A stretch of 64,000 nt of DNA from Chamaecrista fasciculata (lineage: Eukaryota > Streptophyta > Magnoliopsida > Fabales > Fabaceae), in the NCBI GenBank assembly GCA_003254925.1, contig QANZ01021377.1, forward strand, positions 85,037-149,036. The letters are read 5' to 3'. Positions 46,327 to 60,600 of this stretch are shown piece after piece; position 1 is the first letter of the stretch, and each line of letters begins with the position of its first letter. A program made the position numbers and the translations under genes. A model generated the notes under the pieces. That model had not been told where the DNA came from. It saw only the letters and a program-made list of their open reading frames with translations, and made no database searches.

Positions 46327-49300
46327 TATACATGCATATACAGGTTTGTCATTCAAGGTTTTAGTATAGTTTTTCTAAGTTAATTAATTTTTGGATTAAT
46401 TATCGATCAAAATTTATGAACTCCAAAGCCAATTTGCATATGAAAAATGGGACACAACACAATCAAACATTGTTAAGCAAAAAGGACATATATGTTTGAC
46501 CAAATCCCATGCTAGGCTACCTAGCTAGTAGCTACTTTCCCCCTTTATAGTTCCAAGACACCACGAGTGAGTTTTCATTATAACATAATTACAATTTATT
46601 AATTAATTAAATAAACATAGATCCCTCTGTTTTTCATGTTCATTTCTCTTCTCTTATTCAAAAATCTTATAAAAATAACCTACCAACTCATCACGAATTA
46701 ACTCATATAAGTCATGACTCGTCAAAAAAAAAGAATTAAATAGACCAACCTGATGAATTAATTAAATCCGTTTTCACAATTCTACTCATTACTTGCAGCC
46801 ATTTTAAATAGTAAGACAAGTGATATGAGGTTCACATCGAGTAGTTAGCAAAGGATAAGATATTATATAAAGTCTTGGGTTCTCCAACTTCAACAGTTAA
46901 CTTTTGAAGTGTGATTCTCCTAAAAATTTATATTCGTATCAATGACTAATCTAAATCCAAAATCAAAATCAAACTTGTAACATACAATTAAGAATAAATA
47001 ACTCTTTATAACTGTTACCAAAAAAAAACTCTTTATAACTTCACTGCAGTCTTTAATTTCTTTTACATTCGATTACATGTAAAAGAATCTGTGGTAAAAA
47101 CGAGTAATATTTTCAGGCCAAGAAAAAACGAGTAATATTTTCAGGCCAAGAAAAAACGAGTAATATTTATAGTGATATAACGTAAGCAGTTGAAAGAAAG
47201 ATACTACCGACCGGTGATGACACTGATAGGTACGTAGATAGACTAGCTATAACACCCAGACATGGGTTGGACTTTTCTGTGAATAAATAAGTGAATAAAG
47301 TTTAAACACATTTTGCTTTCAATTTTCAACCTTTTAAATTTTGTTTGTGTTTTGTCGACCGTATAAGCTTAAGTTCGAGCATTCCTAAAATTTTAGAATT
47401 TTGACTTAAACTGTTTGGTCCAATTAAATTAAATTTCGGATTAACATAGGACCTTCTCTTAAATTTTCAAGATTTTTAACCTAAATAAAAATAATAAATA
47501 TTAATGTTAACCTACTAACTTCATTAATCTGATGTGATACTGAATTGAGGTAAAAACATAAACCGTTATCATACTTTGGAAAAAAAAAATCTCAAAAAAA
47601 TTATGTCATATTAGAACAAGAAATCAGCAAATAATTCTTTATCTGGCAACAAATGGAAAAAGTAAAATAAAATAAAATAAAAGTAGTGAAATTGGGGAAA
47701 ATGTGAGTGGGTGAAAGAAGAGGCTGAAATACTAGCATTTGGCTAAAGATTAAATTTAGGTGATTTTTTTTCTTATAAAGTTTCCAAATAAATACAAGAT
47801 TATAGGTGATAAAAATTTTATGCAAAATCAATCATAATAAAAAAATTAAATACATATTTTTTTCAAGAACGATTATATATAAAAGAAATAAATTAGAGAT
47901 CAAATTCATCATAATTCGAAGAAAATTTGACCTAAACATTTTTTTGGAAGTTTAGGTGAGTTAACTCTCGGAAGCTCATTAAGGTCAGAACATGCTTAGA
48001 TCAGAACGTGCTTGCAGGCTCTATGAGAACTTGCAAAGGGACTTACAGATCGCTTACTAACAAGACCCTTACATCAGCAGTAGGAATCGAGCTCATAATC
48101 TTGTAGGTTATAAGTTGATTTTTTACCAACCGGACCAACCTTTCTTAGCTTTACCTAAACTTTTTTCTTAGCTAATAATATTAGGTGAAAACGCAATCAT
48201 AAAAAAGAAAAATAATAAGAACACAAAATTTTTTACATGATTTGATAGGGCAAACATCTATAACTTACTCGGTTACTCTTATAATCCTACTAGAATAACT
48301 TTATTATTATTTGCACTTTTTTACACGGCAAAAAATATAAATCTTTCTCAATATAATTACAAACTTTCATCTATATAATTTTTTAAATAAATAGAGATTG
48401 TAAATCCTCTCACCCACTCACATAACTACACACTCTTTGGCTTATAGTATATATCTCACTATTATTGTGAAAATGTTGTAAAACAAGGAACTTAAGAAGA
48501 GAAAATAGACAATAGACAAGATCAAAGTGTATAAGACAATCTCATAATCATATATCATATTTTATTTGTGTACAATACCCTCTTATTTATAGGACTCATG
48601 TCATAAAGTGTGATTAAGGGCACCATAATGCACCTCTAAATACACTAATGAGCTTTCATGGAGAAGTTACAAAAAAAACTAAATTGATAGTGCCTTGATG
48701 AGATAATAGGGATGTTACAAGAAGGCTTAAAGGCTCATGTGGTAATCCAATATATAAAAATATATTTACAATAGAAAACCTATTATATTTCTTATTTATA
48801 TGGATTTCACTCCTCCCTAGTTAGCAAATCTTATCTAATCATCTAATTTAAAATCTTTTTCCAACAAATTTTATTTGAAATATTTACTCAACAAAATCTT
48901 CCTTGGTAAAAATTTTAACTGATGCGGGGCAATTGGTTAGCACGTAATATTGGTGGAATTGGGCAGCGATGACAGTTAACAGTTAAATGGCCGTATTTGA
49001 ACATTATGATTGACTATCACTGTTCATACAAAGTTCTGACATCATCAATCACTGTGTCACTCTTCTATCTCTCTCTAGATCTCTTTCTTTCTCTATCTCT
49101 CTATAATACAATCCTACAATGAATCCCTTCTAGGCAGACATCTCGCTAGCTATTGTGTATAGTAAGCTAATTAAGAAGCTATTACTGAATTTGTATTGCT
49201 GATTATGATGATGACTTCGTGAATTTCATCTCTCCCAATAAGACTGCAATTTGATCAACTTGACAATCAAACATGGATCATTTTATTCTTCTTTTTCAAA

Positions 49301-50690
49301 ACTACTCACTCTTTGTCATTGATAAGTGTGTATATCAATTGAATTTAGATTAATGGAAAAAATCTAAATTGAATATATAAAAAAAGGAAAATTGAAATAA
49401 TAATACTATAAAAATTGCTTTTGTTATTAAACTTTTTTTAAAGTATATATATTTATTTAAGGAAATTTTTTATTGTTATGGCTCAAGTAATGAAAACTTT
49501 GAAAGGAAAAAACAAATAACTAGTGGCCCAGAACTCAATTTTCACCTAACAAAATAATAAGAAAGGGATAAAAGCTTGGTGCTTCAGTCATTAGTCATGA
49601 CTGTTTCGAAAAACTCCAAAACTGGTGTCTTTTTCATTCAGTGCCTCGGGCAGATTCGTAATTATGAGCCCATAGATATATCATTATTGAGATCATGTCA
49701 CTTTGTCTCAATCCTTGACAATATTATGAATTTTAATTATGATGTTATAAAATGGAGTATTATTTATAATCCATGTTTTCTGCTTAGATTTAATTATTAA
49801 TATTAATGAAACTTTATATAACTGATAAGTATAATTATAATATTACTTTTATATAAAAGTATTATATATAATAATAATTACTACATTATTACTAGAGTTT
49901 TAGGTAACAGAAAGCGCACATTTGACCTAAAATCAAATTTATAATGTTATGACTCAAAGGCAAAGCAAAAGCCATCACAAAATGTCCACTTAATTTTGAT
50001 TTCTAATGTTAATATTATGTGTTTTACTGTAGCGTTTAGAATGCTTGATGTTGTAATCCCTATCCCCTAATATGAATTTAACACCTTTAATTTTAACCCG
50101 TCTCCTTACTCTTCATTCATTCTTTAATATAAAATCTATCAATCTCATACAAAGGAATAAATACAAACATATATATATACACACACACACACACACGAGT
50201 GAACTTTGGATGTTTTAATGGACTGTTAGATACTATTTTAAATTATAAACATAAAAAAAAGTATTATTTTCAAAAATATTTTTTAATAGAAAAACTTGTC
50301 CCATTTCATAACACTAACCAAGAGTTAAGTACTAGATGGGAACCAACGATGAGCAGAAGAGAGGAGCCTAGAAGATATAAAAATGATATCAAATAAATTC
50401 AAGTCTACTCTCATCTCAAGACCCTTCTACAGCCAATCCTAGACTATTTTATATTCTATACAAATTTATCCTAATTGACTAGAAAATAATGAATCGACAA
50501 GCATACAAGAAACTACATGGAATGGAAGAAATGAATACATAGTGACAGGTGGATTTTCAAAGCAAGAACAGTATGAGGATCAGGAGAATTACTACTAAAC
50601 ACACAAATTAAGTTCACAAAAATAAGATTGCAGATAAGTCCCTATCTGTGTATGGAAAACTTGAGGAATAAAGTGTGTACTCCCTATTCT
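46327..50690. other. Intergenic, nothing recognised
   Basis: AT-rich spacer. A 28-bp tandem repeat (47101-47167) and an AC run (50180-50196) are present. At 47940-48130 a more balanced stretch (CAGAACATGCTTAGATCAGA and on) looks like worn repeat DNA, but no borders are visible. Small ORFs at 47601 (minus) and 49576 show no family resemblance. Confidence 0.45.
47101..47167. repeat. 28-bp tandem repeat, 2.4 copies
   Basis: Copies at 47101-47128 and 47129-47156 are identical (starting CGAGTAATATTTTCAGGCCA), followed by a partial third copy. No function is apparent. Confidence 0.8.
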
Positions 50691-53600
50691 CTATTGTTGT
50701 TTGCCATTGTTACCATCTTGTTGGTCTCCCCTGTTATTTGGCTTTACTGGGGTGATTCTGGCAGGGGTTGAACGCTCTGACTGTGAGAATTGAATCAAGA
50801 TATGCATGAGGACGGTAACAATTGCCAATACAAATGCTGAAAATGCGACACCCTTCCACGACGATAGAATGGAAGACCATTGGAGGAACTTTACAGCCCC
50901 ATAAACAACTAGACAAACCCAAGAGATAACGACCTGCTCATGACATGAAGTTCTTGTTAGTTTTGTTAACCATAAGCACATAGCACACAAACAAAAGGAA
51001 ATCTTTAAAAATTAGAATGAGAATCTCACCAGAAGAGACTTCATAGGTCGACCAGTATTCTGCAGCGGTTGATCACTAAAGGTATCCTCGGCTATATGTT
51101 TGTCTAACAATGCATCCTGTTTTGCCCACGGGAGAAATTAGCCATAAGAAAGAAAAACTAATGGGATAGTAAAATGGTCATACTAAAAAGAATTCATAGA
51201 CAAAGAAGCAGTAAAGTCTATGGACCAAGTTCATGTATAGATTATGTGCACACAATTCTGAGAGATTAACAACTCATTCAGCTTTTTTCAATAAAACATG
51301 AACAACCAATCCAGAATTCCACCTACAACGGAACCCTACAGAAAAGAAGATGGTTTTGAATAAATATGGACCTTAGCGACAAATATATCTCGACACCATT
51401 GGGCAACAGCTTCATCTGATTCAGGCAAGTCCTTCATCAAATGCCGTTTGATATGCACATGTACCTGTTGTTGGGACAATGAGAACTTTTATGATGAACT
51501 GATAAACAAAAGTAACTCATACAACATAATAATTGACTGTTTAAACAACCATTTGTTGATAAGAGGAAACTTCCCCCTGAGAATACAAGATGTGCTAGAA
51601 ATAAAAAATACATGCAATAATGCAAGATACGGAGTGCTCTTAAATAAGTAAACCAAATGAAAGATAAGGAATCCTCTTAAATATGTAAGCCAAATGAAAA
51701 CAAGGGTTTAGTATCAAGAAGCCAATCCCATCAAACATCAGCAAGATATGACCCTAAAAATTTTCAGAAGCAAAATAGCAAGCCAAGCAGACCATCCTAT
51801 CCCAAAGTTGCTGCATAAACAATTATAGAAATTGGAATCTCACTCTGAGTTTATCTATTTCTTCTCCTCAAACAACAATATCTCCAAGAAGTAATCTCAC
51901 TCTGCCCTAACATAGAATTCAAGAAGCCCTCAAAAATCCAAATATCAGTCACGTAAAGACAGATGACCATGTGTCTCATGGAAGTGGTAAAATAAAGCTG
52001 TTTTGGTGAAGAAGCATTAGATTCGCAGTGTGTCCCTCATCAATTTCATAACAAACTCCAGAGTTTTGAGAAACATCGTTGCATAAAAATTGAAAAACTT
52101 AACTTCATCCACAGGAAAAAGGAAAAGAAATGAAAAGAAAACCTTCAACATAATGAAATGAAATAGAATCTAAATCAAGACCTCCTAATTACTGGCTTCC
52201 GTTTGTCCAACTAATATCCAGGAATACAATCAGATATTATAGATAAACAATGTCACGCAGTCTTTCAGCATCTAATTCCTATTCTTAATCCTATCAGAGC
52301 TCATTTCAGTAGTTACTTTCTCTGCCCCTAAATTACTTTAGTCAGAGAGAAGTGCAACACAAGAAAAAAATAATAATGAAAGTCAACCAAACCACAAACC
52401 TGTAATTTGGTGACACAGACACAAAATTACCTCCACGAAAATCCCAACAAAATTGGCAGATATATGAGAAAAACAAAACATATAAGTAACTTTAAAATTC
52501 AATTACAGTTGAAGTAAACACGGTGGGAGAAAAGGAGGGGTTGTGAAGGGCCAGTGAACTTTGATGCAGCTATTTCAAAATATCAACTTTGATCCCCTTA
52601 CCACAGACGGTTGTCCCTTGAAGAGTCTTAGCATTGTAGGGGCAGGAGAATTTTTAGGGATAGCCACTGTCATATCATATATTGCAGGAACAAATGAGCG
52701 CATATGACTTACTGCTGAAACAAAACCCTGAAACAACATAATTGAGTTAATATCTCAGCACAAGTCACACAAGAACAATGGAGGCCACATAACACACTAA
52801 GTCTAATAAACCAATAACCGAAGAAAAGTATTCAGGCATACTAAAATTAAAATAAGGCCTTAAGATAAAACAGATATTTGGGATTCAGTAATATGGCCTT
52901 CTATTTCTTCCAATTTTGTTTAGTAATATTGTGATAATTATTACGAGAGATAGAAATGCATGTAGAGTGCCACCACCAAACTACTATGTGTCATACAGTA
53001 AAATGCTTTCATAATCATCCTTTCTGAGTATTGTAGCTAGTGACTAACTGAGACTGATCTAGGCCAAATTTTGGTGACATAATTTCCAATGTGTGAAAAG
53101 GAAGCAAGAGAAGTGAATTAAGAAAGATAAGACAATTACAACTCACTTTAGTTCGAGGAATCAAAACATTTCTAGGAACAGGCAATCCATTTGAGGTTGC
53201 ATATTCCTGTGCAGCTAATAGTTTTGCCTGTGTAAAGCGAGTTCCTTCTACAAAGAGGGCCAACCAAAAGGGAAGTGGGAAATCCCTTAATCTTTGGAGG
53301 CCTTCCTGCAAATAGCCAAATACAGTATAACAGGATTCAAATGAGATCCACAAAAAGCATAGAGAGAAATTTTTCAGTAATTATATATCTTGGTTAACAG
53401 GTAGGAACTTATAATAAATCATGCACAGATGTGCATCTCTTACATGCATGCAGAATATGTATGCATTATATTTTAGTAATTCATACCTTTAATGTATTTT
53501 CATCCTTGGCCCATGTTCTCTCCAGGAAAAGATACTCAGAAAACCACATGGACCAACCAATTACCTGCATTTGTAGACGTTAAACCAACAATGATAGATC

Positions 53601-56600
53601 TAACCACCCAACAATCATGCCACTATGGATAAGACCATATACATCAATTATATATCCCTACATTCATACGCCAATATCAGTTCCCTTTGAACCTAAGACC
53701 CAAAGTCCAACGGTTAAACCACGACCCTAGCACACTAAGAACCATTCCGTCTTCTCATTTTGAAAGTTCAACCATTTCACAATAAAGGACATACCGGAAG
53801 ATACTTTGATGATTTCTTCATCACAGCGAGAGAACTTCCAAGGCAACCTGAACGCTGTTGAATGATGTTCAATAATCAATCACAGACAAAGTACATATAG
53901 TTCCAACAACCCAGAGATGTAACAGAAATTATTAAAAATTAATTAATCAAAGTGTATTATATCTTACAGTACAGTTCTACAATAAAATACATATCTAAAA
54001 AGTAAGCAAGAAAAATAGATGAATTAAGATACCCATTTTACATATGCAAATTTATACTAATTTGCTTCCATTGTTCGTAGCTGTTAAAAGGTCATACCAA
54101 ATAAGACATTCACCTGAGCTAAAGTCCATCCAACAAGCCAATCAATATCACTTTTGTGATTGCACATGACAAGTGCATGCTCTTTACCTATATCCAGGAT
54201 AGAATCAGAAAATTAGGAGAAAGCAAATGTTGGGTTTTGTTGCGCATAAATAAATACTTTTTTTCTTATCCAAAATACACAAAATTACACAACATAAAAA
54301 GGAGTATGACAAGGGAGTGGATGGGAATGTTGCAGGCGAGCACCAAAAGCATAGGTCAACAAGAGACTTACCCATCATACGAAAGGTCTCGCTATCCGTG
54401 AATACTTGGATCTGCAGCCAGCCAGTAGGTTTTAAACAAAATATTTGATTATTCCAAATGCTACAGAATAACTCATTAAATCATAATTCAGCCACAAACT
54501 TCAAAGCAGACAGACTTTAGAAAGAACGAGACAAAAAGATATAGGGAAGAATGATGCAAAGTGAAAAGTTTAACACAACTGCTGAGGTATTAAAAGAGGA
54601 AATTTCCTGTGTTCCAACTTCCATATGTTGTGGTTAGATGTTCCACTTGCCCTCCTTCGGGTACACAAGCAGAGACAAGCATAGATCACTTCAACTAAAT
54701 TAATTGTAACCAGAAAAACTCTAAGCAAGCAAAGTTTTCACTTCACAAAATTACAAGAGTACTTTACTTCTTGAAGTTAGATATCTCTAAATTTTGAAAG
54801 ATTAAAAATAGAAACAAGCTTGATTAAAGAGAGATGATTTGACACTAAATTATTAGCAAGTCATGACTTGTGAATAGTAACAGACAGACTCCCAAAATTT
54901 CTACCACTATTTCATAGGATTTTATTTTATTTTTTGTGGTTTGCTTTGTCAGTGTGGCAGGTGAAAAGATAAAGAAGAAACACTATTAAGAGAGGAAGAA
55001 ATAGATTGTACAAGAATAAGGAAGATAACAAATCCTCCTAATCGATAAACTAAAAATAATAAAAATTAAATTTAAAACAACTCAAATATTTTATAGAAAA
55101 ACAAGCAAAAAATTACAACAGAGAATCTACATAAACCATTTCTTATGTGACTATAAAGACAAGCCCTTTAAAAACCTCTCATTCTCATTCTGCCATATAG
55201 ACCATAGCAGCATATAAGTAGCAAATCACAATAGTCATGAAATGAACAGAACATCACATTCTTTATATTCCGAGCCCTAGTAATGTAAGAATAGGTGACC
55301 AGTGACCAGTGACCAGAGCCAATTACAAAGAAGAAAAAAGAATATATCCCTCCAAATCTGATCATTGCTACTACTGGAATCACATAAAGGTAGCCAATCA
55401 TGCTCCCTTCGATTAATAACATTTCTTACATGAAATAGATAAATAAATATCACCCAGGACAGTTTTGTTCACTTGGAAGTACCAATTATCCAAGTCAACC
55501 ATCAACTTAGACATTTAATTGCCGTTCAAGAGCTAGCAAAGCTAGGGTCAATTATTTTTTCTTAATTATCCAACTCTCATTCAAAATCTTTGGGTTTAAC
55601 TGTATGACATATAAATACAGAACAAAAATCTAGATACGATTTATAATTTTTGTAAATTTGGCTGGAAGCCATACCATGTGAATGTATTACTCCTCGGTTT
55701 GGTAGTCACACTCACACATAGACATATCCTTTAATCTTACTACACCCTCCTTATTAGGAGAAGGTAGAGCTGATCAGGCAAAAAGGACGACAACTCAGAA
55801 CAAACACATAAAGCAAGGGGAAATTCATATCAAGAACAATTTGGAGACTCAAAAATTTATTATCCAAAATACCACTTAGAGACGTGAATTTTTTTTAAAA
55901 AAAAAGACACTTTGCCCTACTGTATAAACAACTACTTTTGTAGGCAACAATAATGCAATAAACATTACAGAGAACCAGAAACTCCTTAATGACCTTAACT
56001 CCTGCCCACCAATCGATAATCCATACAAGTTCCAGCCACAACAGTTCTGCTACTATCCTGTTGATTCGTCTATACAAGTTCTTTGACAGTGGCCGTACAA
56101 GAACATAGCATGTTGCCTGAAACAGAGGAATCAAGAGGAGAGGTCAAATTGATTACATACTAAAGTAATAAAAAAATATTTTACATTTTTTTCCTTCTGT
56201 TTTAACTTTCAGACATTTCTAATTAAAATATTTAAAAATATATTTATAAAGCACTTGGTTTGTTTTCATCTTAAAATAATTATGTAACATTCATCAAACA
56301 GTTCCCAGATGCACAAAGAAGATATGGCGGAAGCATGTGAAGTACGAGGAGTCTATGTATCCTAGAATCAATTTGACTCAATGTGCCATAAGTACTGTTC
56401 AATCGTTTCATGTCAGACATCACCAATATTCCCCATATTTCTGGAGACGGAAAAAGCCCAGATATAGGGTTCAACCACCAATACACCTTCTTCCTTCAGC
56501 AGTTAAATAATCCAAACAGTAGTGAAATATTACCATTTTTTCAGGCTATACAGAACGAAATTCAAAGACCTGTCTTTTAATATCAGATTCTGCATCTAAT

Positions 56601-57680
56601 ACTACACAAGAATATTGATAATCTTCATAGTCAGCAACTAGAGATGCCAGTAGTAACAACTCTCGTTCTCTCTAGCATTCTCTTTTTACTATAAATAAGT
56701 TTAAAATGCCAACTAAGATTTGAATTGGCATGGAGGTTGGTTAAATTCAAAGCAGGGAATACCTAGAAGTTAAGATTCTGCTTGCAGCAATTTTCTGCAA
56801 GGACTTAGTGCTTCAAGCAATTTAACAGAAGTTCTAAAAAGCAGAAAAGCTTCATCTTGATAAGGTTCCTAGGTCCAAAATGGTTTAAAATTACGTGAGG
56901 TAACACTGAATCCACGTAGTATAATAAAATAAAGAGATAGTTGTGACCGATGTATTATGGAGGGCAAATCTACGTGAATTGGTATCAATGAAAATTTAGG
57001 GAGGGACAATCCAATAACACTGGATAATATACGATAACCAAGAGAATTGAGTTGAGAGCCCCGATCAGCTTTGATTTTAACCCTTCAGCCAATTGTTAGT
57101 AGAAGTTGGAGTGACAGAGTTGCAGAACTTTTCTTCTTAGTTGTTTTACAGCAGCCAAAAAGCTATAATTTAAACTTTGGGGGTCACAACTTGCTTTCTC
57201 CGGACCAGATAACAGATGAGATTAGAGGTAGATGATGACTGATAGAGATCCGAGAAACGTCTAATGCAAACAAAAGAAAAACAAAAGCCTAGACTTACAT
57301 GCATGTTCGATTAAAACGCATAGACAGCGAAACCCGTTGGGAAATCACATACTAGCACTTGTATTCTAATGAAATTACTGCAAACAGCGAATCCGTCAAG
57401 CTTTGAACAAGCTCCAGATACCAAAATTTAACAAACAAGGAAAAAAAACGCGATAATCAGACCCAAAAATCGAATCCGAAATGCGAAAAAATCAAAAAGA
57501 GAATCAGATACAACTTGAAAAAAGAAATACAACAGAAAAGTAAGGCATAAGCTAGCGAGCATGTCAATAAACTCAAAATCAGAAATAAACGATCGAAACC
57601 TGGATGAGATTGACGACAAGCCCTGAGGCGAAGAAGAGCAGACCCAATGGCACAACGACAGCTGCTGCTGCAATAGCCAT
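50691..57680 (-). CDS. LPAT2: 1-acyl-sn-glycerol-3-phosphate acyltransferase, LPAT2 type
   Basis: Eleven exons on the minus strand with GT-AG borders give 387 residues: 57680-57600, 56116-55994, 54411-54372, 54187-54114, 53854-53795, 53564-53487, 53305-53147, 52727-52602, 51464-51372, 51116-51030, 50933-50691. All phases join; Arabidopsis LPAT2 is about 389 residues. The enzyme adds the second acyl chain to lysophosphatidic acid to make phosphatidic acid in the ER (family knowledge). An N-terminal hydrophobic helix ([20 protein letters not shown]) is followed by catalytic NHKSDID (H92, D97), the EGTR substrate motif (172-175), and [14 protein letters not shown]. Two hydrophobic helices near the end ([17 protein letters not shown] and [19 protein letters not shown]) precede a polar tail. 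All key residues are intact. Introns 1 and 2 are long (about 1.5 kb each). The start matches the family. Confidence 0.95.
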
Positions 57681-60600
57681 GGACACGCACAAACCCACAC
57701 ACCCCGATTTCGATAGAAACAAAGAGATTCAGAAAAGGGAAAGGAGCAGCGAGAATTATATATAGTGTGTGCGTGATAAAGAGAGAGAGGGAGAGAAAGG
57801 AAATTGAGTAATCAGATTTGGAAAAAGGGTGAAAATGGTTTAACGTCATGAATTGCGTGTGAAGGTGACATTGATTACTGAGATAGGATTAGAGAGATCA
57901 TTGGGAATGTCTCTGTCTCTCTCTCACACACTCTTTCTCTCTTTCTCTCTGTGAGGTTGGTTCTTCAAGGCTTGCTTTGCTATCAATGACTCTGTGCTAC
58001 ACATTCGTGTATTCTGCCTTAGGAGGCTTAAACGTCGTTGGCCATCTCAAGGAACTGTTTCCGTCTTTGCGACTTGCCTGCTCAAAAACAAAAGCAAAAT
58101 ACCAAAACGACAATTGCAATAACAAAACAAACAAAAACAAGAATAAAAGAGAAAAAAAAAAGAAGAAAGAAAACTTAATATTTGATCCCTAAATTTACAC
58201 CGAGTTAACTAATTACTCTGAAATATATGACTTGATATAATGATTGGTTCTTAAATTTAAACTNGACTTTAGTTTTCAGATTTTGGTTGAGATGTTGTAT
58301 TATTGTCAGTAATGCAATTTTTTTCTCCAATGATGCAGCTACATTTCTCGAAGAGATCAGAGCGTGGATTGGGAGTAAGTATAATCTATCTCTGTATGCA
58401 AATGAGTATTTCTACAAGTCTAAAATTATTGTTATCAGGGTTTATACTTTGTAAAGCTGATATCTACTCACTATGCTCTGCTATCAGTTTCATGGGCTTT
58501 TGCAGGTAGAGTATTTGAATGATGCTACAATTGGAAAAAAAAGATTGTCATGTGACAATAACTCTTTATGTTTGCCTAATTGAGCTCTTGGATTTTTGCT
58601 TCTCTGTTTGTGAAAAAAACGAAAAACACCCCTCTTGCACTGATTGGTCTAAGTTCTACTGATTTTGTTCTGAAAAATTTAGCATTGTCTGGTGGCCTTG
58701 AAAAATTTTCCTGTTTTTCCGTGATTAAAGCACAAATGAGGTTTGCCTAGAGAATATATTTCTAGGGAAATTGCTGATATGTCACCAAATAGTTTTGGGT
58801 TCTATTTGTTTGAGAGTATGAACTGATATGTTTTGGGTTCCATTTTCCTTTAGTTGCTTCTGATTTTGCCTTCTCAATGTCATTTGGTATTTGTTTCTCA
58901 TTGCCATTTTGTGATTTCTGCAGCACACACTTGAAGTAAGATAAACCATATCTCCTTTTTAAACTAAATGATTATTTTTGTTTCTTCATACGGCATTATG
59001 TTTCCAAAAGTCTTACAGTCTATAATGTATGAAGAAACAGTGAGGATTGCAACACACCACTATATTGGTGTTTGAGCTGGAAAATAGCTAACATATCTAA
59101 CATTGTTAAATTTGCAGAAAAAGAAGCTGAGCACTTAGATTGTGGAACATTTTGCTTCTTTATAGGTGAAATCAATCTTCCTGATATTAAATAATAAAAG
59201 CTTTACTACTGAACAATTGAACAAACGTTGTTTGCATTTTAGATATCTGGAGAAACATTTGGAGAAGTGAAAACAGTGGCTGACTTTCATAAAAGGTTTT
59301 TGGAGTTTTTCTTGGAGAAGTGAAAACTGTGACAAAGTTTGCAATTTTAGCACTGTTTAGACTGTTTTTCTGAATTTTATTTAGCTGACTGTATATATTG
59401 GGGAAGGATGACATTATGATTTCAAGCACACCCACTTTGATCAATACTCACCTCCAGACTTCTACACAAGACTGAGTTGATATGATTTAAGACATTATAA
59501 TATTTTAGCCATATAAAGTACTCAAATTTGACTGGTAAATTTAGTGTTGTCACTGTATAGTATTTNGAAGGAAATGGCTGTGCTTTTAGATTTTGATAAG
59601 AATTAGGCAGGTTTATATATGTAGTGCTAAATTTTACTTAATGTGAACTGTCATGTTTTGAACTAGGATCATAGACACTTACATGTTACATTTTAGACAG
59701 TAGCACATAATTTCTGTTTTTAGGTTTGTATTTTCAGTTTTTTCGATAATAAAATTTAGCAAAAAAATTGTGAGTTGAGTGTTAGCCATCTAATCTTCAA
59801 TTAAAAGGAATAATGAAGTTATTAATCCAATTTCTTTGATTATTTGAGTCATTATAATTATATATATATATATTTGTGCTGTAGAGTTGAAAACTGAGGC
59901 CAATATCAATAAACTCTCATTGTGATTTGGTCTTGAAAGAGAAAATTGGTTGGGTGATCCTTATTGCTTTGTGCATACAAGCTGTTTGATGAAATGTCCA
60001 AATGACTTTCTCTTTTTGCTATGATTTTGTTAGTTCAGTGATAAATTAAGACTCATAGTAATTCGTGTGCTTTAAATGATTTAAGATTATACTTATGTAG
60101 TTAAGAAGAATACTTGAGGTAAGTTTGGCTATCATGTACTTTGTAAATTGATTTGATAGGTTTTAATCTTTTCATTGTCAATTTCTCGATTACTAGCTTC
60201 TAGGTCAAAGAAGCTTATTACTTTAGTTTTGGTACTCCATTTGGATTGAGATTTCCTGCCTTTTATTCTGTGGTCATTGAATTGTTGTATATGGTTCTAT
60301 TTAATATGGCTTTTGTAGCTTAGGTACATGATTATTCCTTTTCTCTTAAGTTTCTTTCTTTGGGAATAAAATCTACCAAGTTAACAATGTAGCTATGTTA
60401 ATATCAGAGACCAACTGACCCTAAAGGAAAACAAATTGAAGAAGATAGAGGCAAAATTCTTTAGTTGAGGTGGGTTTGGCTAAATAAAACAACTTTTTAA
60501 AGTTTTCTTTATACCAACAAAATGAAAGATGCCTTAAATCATTATTCATTCTTGATTGACACACAATGCCTAAGAGAAAATATCAATCAGAAGGAGAAGA

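Noticed and set aside
45398..46364. Repeated ORFs with units such as NFFCCNFGPIT and MGPKLQQKKLWDQ
   Set aside because: They are translations of the 60-bp tandem units in the Pack-MULE arms, in both orientations, not proteins.
47101..47167. 28-bp repeats as a CRISPR array
   Set aside because: The copies are directly adjacent with no spacers, and the genome is a plant nuclear one.
57977..58192. 71-codon plus-strand ORF as a gene divergent from LPAT2
   Set aside because: The second half is a lysine/asparagine run from A-rich DNA and the first half matches no family I know.
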